Source: Alphaproteobacteria bacterium (lineage in GTDB: Bacteria > Pseudomonadota > Alphaproteobacteria > Micavibrionales > Micavibrionaceae). From it: a stretch of 64,000 bases of DNA. The notes beneath the pieces are model-generated. The model did not search any database. It was not told the DNA's origin and worked only from the letters and a program-made list of their open reading frames with translations. Of this stretch, positions 63,209-64,000 are shown in pieces. Made by a program: the position numbers and the translations under genes. Within the stretch, counting starts at the first letter, position 1; every line of letters begins with the position of its first letter. The stretch lies in NCBI GenBank assembly GCA_023384135.1, contig JAHDXS010000001.1, positions 901,878 through 965,877 on the forward strand, in the 5' to 3' direction.

Positions 63209-64000
63209 ATGATGCCTGAACGAAAAGACGGAACAGGCGAAATGACGGTCAGTGAAACCCTCAGCAGAACCATAGGTAAGCTGCGCCGCGCATGGCACGG
63301 CCCGCCCCCGACATTCATGGGCCATGAACTCACCGACCCGCAGGCCATCGCGCAGGAAATTTGCGCAAACGGCACGGACGAAGAACAGGTTCGCCAGTTT
63401 CTCGGCATGTCCCTCGAGAACCGAAATATCAACAAGGTCGAAATGATCCTCGCCCTACGCACCCTGATGGAGAACGGCAGCGAGATCGCCGAAAAATTCC
63501 GCAATACCGGCATAGCGCTCGGCATGGGCGATTATCACGATATGGGCGAGGATTACACCCTCGCCGCGATTCAATACACCATCGCCTATCTGCACGGACA
63601 GGACCCCGGCTTCTACCACATGGCCACGGAAATCGAAACGCGCAACCGCCCGCGCGACGCCAACGGCTACATGGACGCTGTAGCTTTTTTGATTGAGATG
63701 CCCGACGATCCGAAGGAGGCTCTGGACAGCCTGCCCGACGAGGCCACCGTAGGCCACTACCGCCCGGAATATTTCGAGGAACTGGCCAAGGCGATGGCCG
63801 ACAACCCGGAAATCCGCCAAGCCTTGCGCGCCGACTTTCTGGTTTACCGCGCCGCCAGCGCCGTCCGCCACGGCCTCGACCGCAGCCGCGCATGGGGCAT
63901 GCACATGGACGGGCTGTTCGCCGGACCGACCGAACACATCAACGCCAACCCCTACGTGCGGGATGCCTTCCACGACCGCAGCCTCGACCGCGAGATCAAA
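63209..64000 (+). CDS. Unknown protein running off the right edge
   Basis: Open from the ATG at 63209 to the end of the window (264 codons, no stop). An ATG at 63242 is an alternative start. The part seen is hydrophilic, with no signal or membrane segment, and looks helical, with NINKVEMILALRTLMENGSE, then YTLAAIQYTIAYLHGQ. Codon use matches neighbouring genes. No family recognised. Confidence 0.75.
   Translation, partial: MMPERKDGTGEMTVSETLSRTIGKLRRAWHGPPPTFMGHELTDPQAIAQEICANGTDEEQVRQFLGMSLENRNINKVEMILALRTLMENGSEIAEKFRNTGIALGMGDYHDMGEDYTLAAIQYTIAYLHGQDPGFYHMATEIETRNRPRDANGYMDAVAFLIEMPDDPKEALDSLPDEATVGHYRPEYFEELAKAMADNPEIRQALRADFLVYRAASAVRHGLDRSRAWGMHMDGLFAGPTEHINANPYVRDAFHDRSLDREIK

Noticed and set aside
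63184..63212. TTGACA at 63184 as promoter of the right-edge gene
   Set aside because: The matching -10 (GAATGA) is poor and overlaps the start codon, so it was left out of the features.
1..64000. CRISPR array, insertion sequence, integrase or prophage
   Set aside because: No regularly spaced repeats, transposase, recombinase or phage structural genes were found; the AT-rich genes alone do not make an element.

Overview
The window reads as chromosomal DNA of an alphaproteobacterium. It carries a UPF0262 gene, a DUF2336 gene, an infA-maf-rng set, a dgt / SPOR / nagZ / scpA / scpB / tatABC block with a divergent erpA-type gene, and mdh plus sucCDAB genes. These groupings are typical of that class. 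Coding density is high, most genes are GC-rich, and several stretches are visibly AT-rich (about 46.4-47.8 kb, 56.3-57.1 kb, 38.8-39.1 kb, 51.8-52.2 kb). A genus cannot be fixed from the sequence. The combination of peptidoglycan-cleaving enzymes and large proteins without signal peptides would fit a Micavibrio-like lineage, but that is inference.

Layout. 0-6.2 kb: start of a gene leaving the left edge, two uncharacterised minus-strand genes (one with a degenerate LOG-like domain), then a zinc deaminase and a Sel1-repeat protein on plus. 6.2-25.9 kb: the TCA-cycle region on minus (mdh, sucC, sucD, sucA, sucB). It is broken up by thiE-thiD-thiL between sucA and sucB, by a tandem pair of unknown genes, and by a three-gene plus-strand block (coiled-coil protein, lytic transglycosylase without signal peptide, secreted transglycosylase). 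26-29.3 kb: small secreted proteins, a class A acid phosphatase and a DUF2336 protein. 29.4-38.8 kb: GST, then a tightly coupled minus-strand run SPOR-nagZ-scpA-scpB-tatA-orf-tatB-tatC-zapE, with dgt upstream and an apparently leaderless erpA-type gene opposite. 38.8-44.4 kb: membrane proteins, GNAT, xthA and several lipoproteins. 44.4-47.9 kb: racemase, a tandem pair of unknown genes, an AT-rich ankyrin protein and tRNA-Thr(GGU). 48-52 kb: hydrolase lipoprotein, single-domain response regulator, a 45-residue basic protein, dcd and murA. 52.3-59.7 kb: TPR-like protein, L,D-transpeptidase, two more large signal-less proteins (a TIKI/ChaN-like domain; an HExxH metallopeptidase) and tRNA-Phe(GAA). 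59.7-63.1 kb: rng-maf-infA, UPF0262, short-form hisG. A gene runs off the right edge.

How the genes work together. sucA/sucB/sucC/sucD/mdh supply the 2-oxoglutarate-to-oxaloacetate part of the TCA cycle, and the thiamine genes beside sucA make the cofactor of its E1 subunit. scpA/scpB serve chromosome segregation, tatABC folded-protein export, and nagZ, murA, the YkuD protein and the transglycosylases cell-wall building and turnover. The most novel material is a dispersed set of four large proteins without signal peptides (19.6-23.5, 53.9-56.2 and 57.4-59.4 kb). Three have candidate enzymatic domains, and the set looks like cargo for a non-Sec secretion route. A short inverted repeat, CCGT-(A/T-rich)-ACGG, recurs in two divergent promoter regions and half of it in a third.
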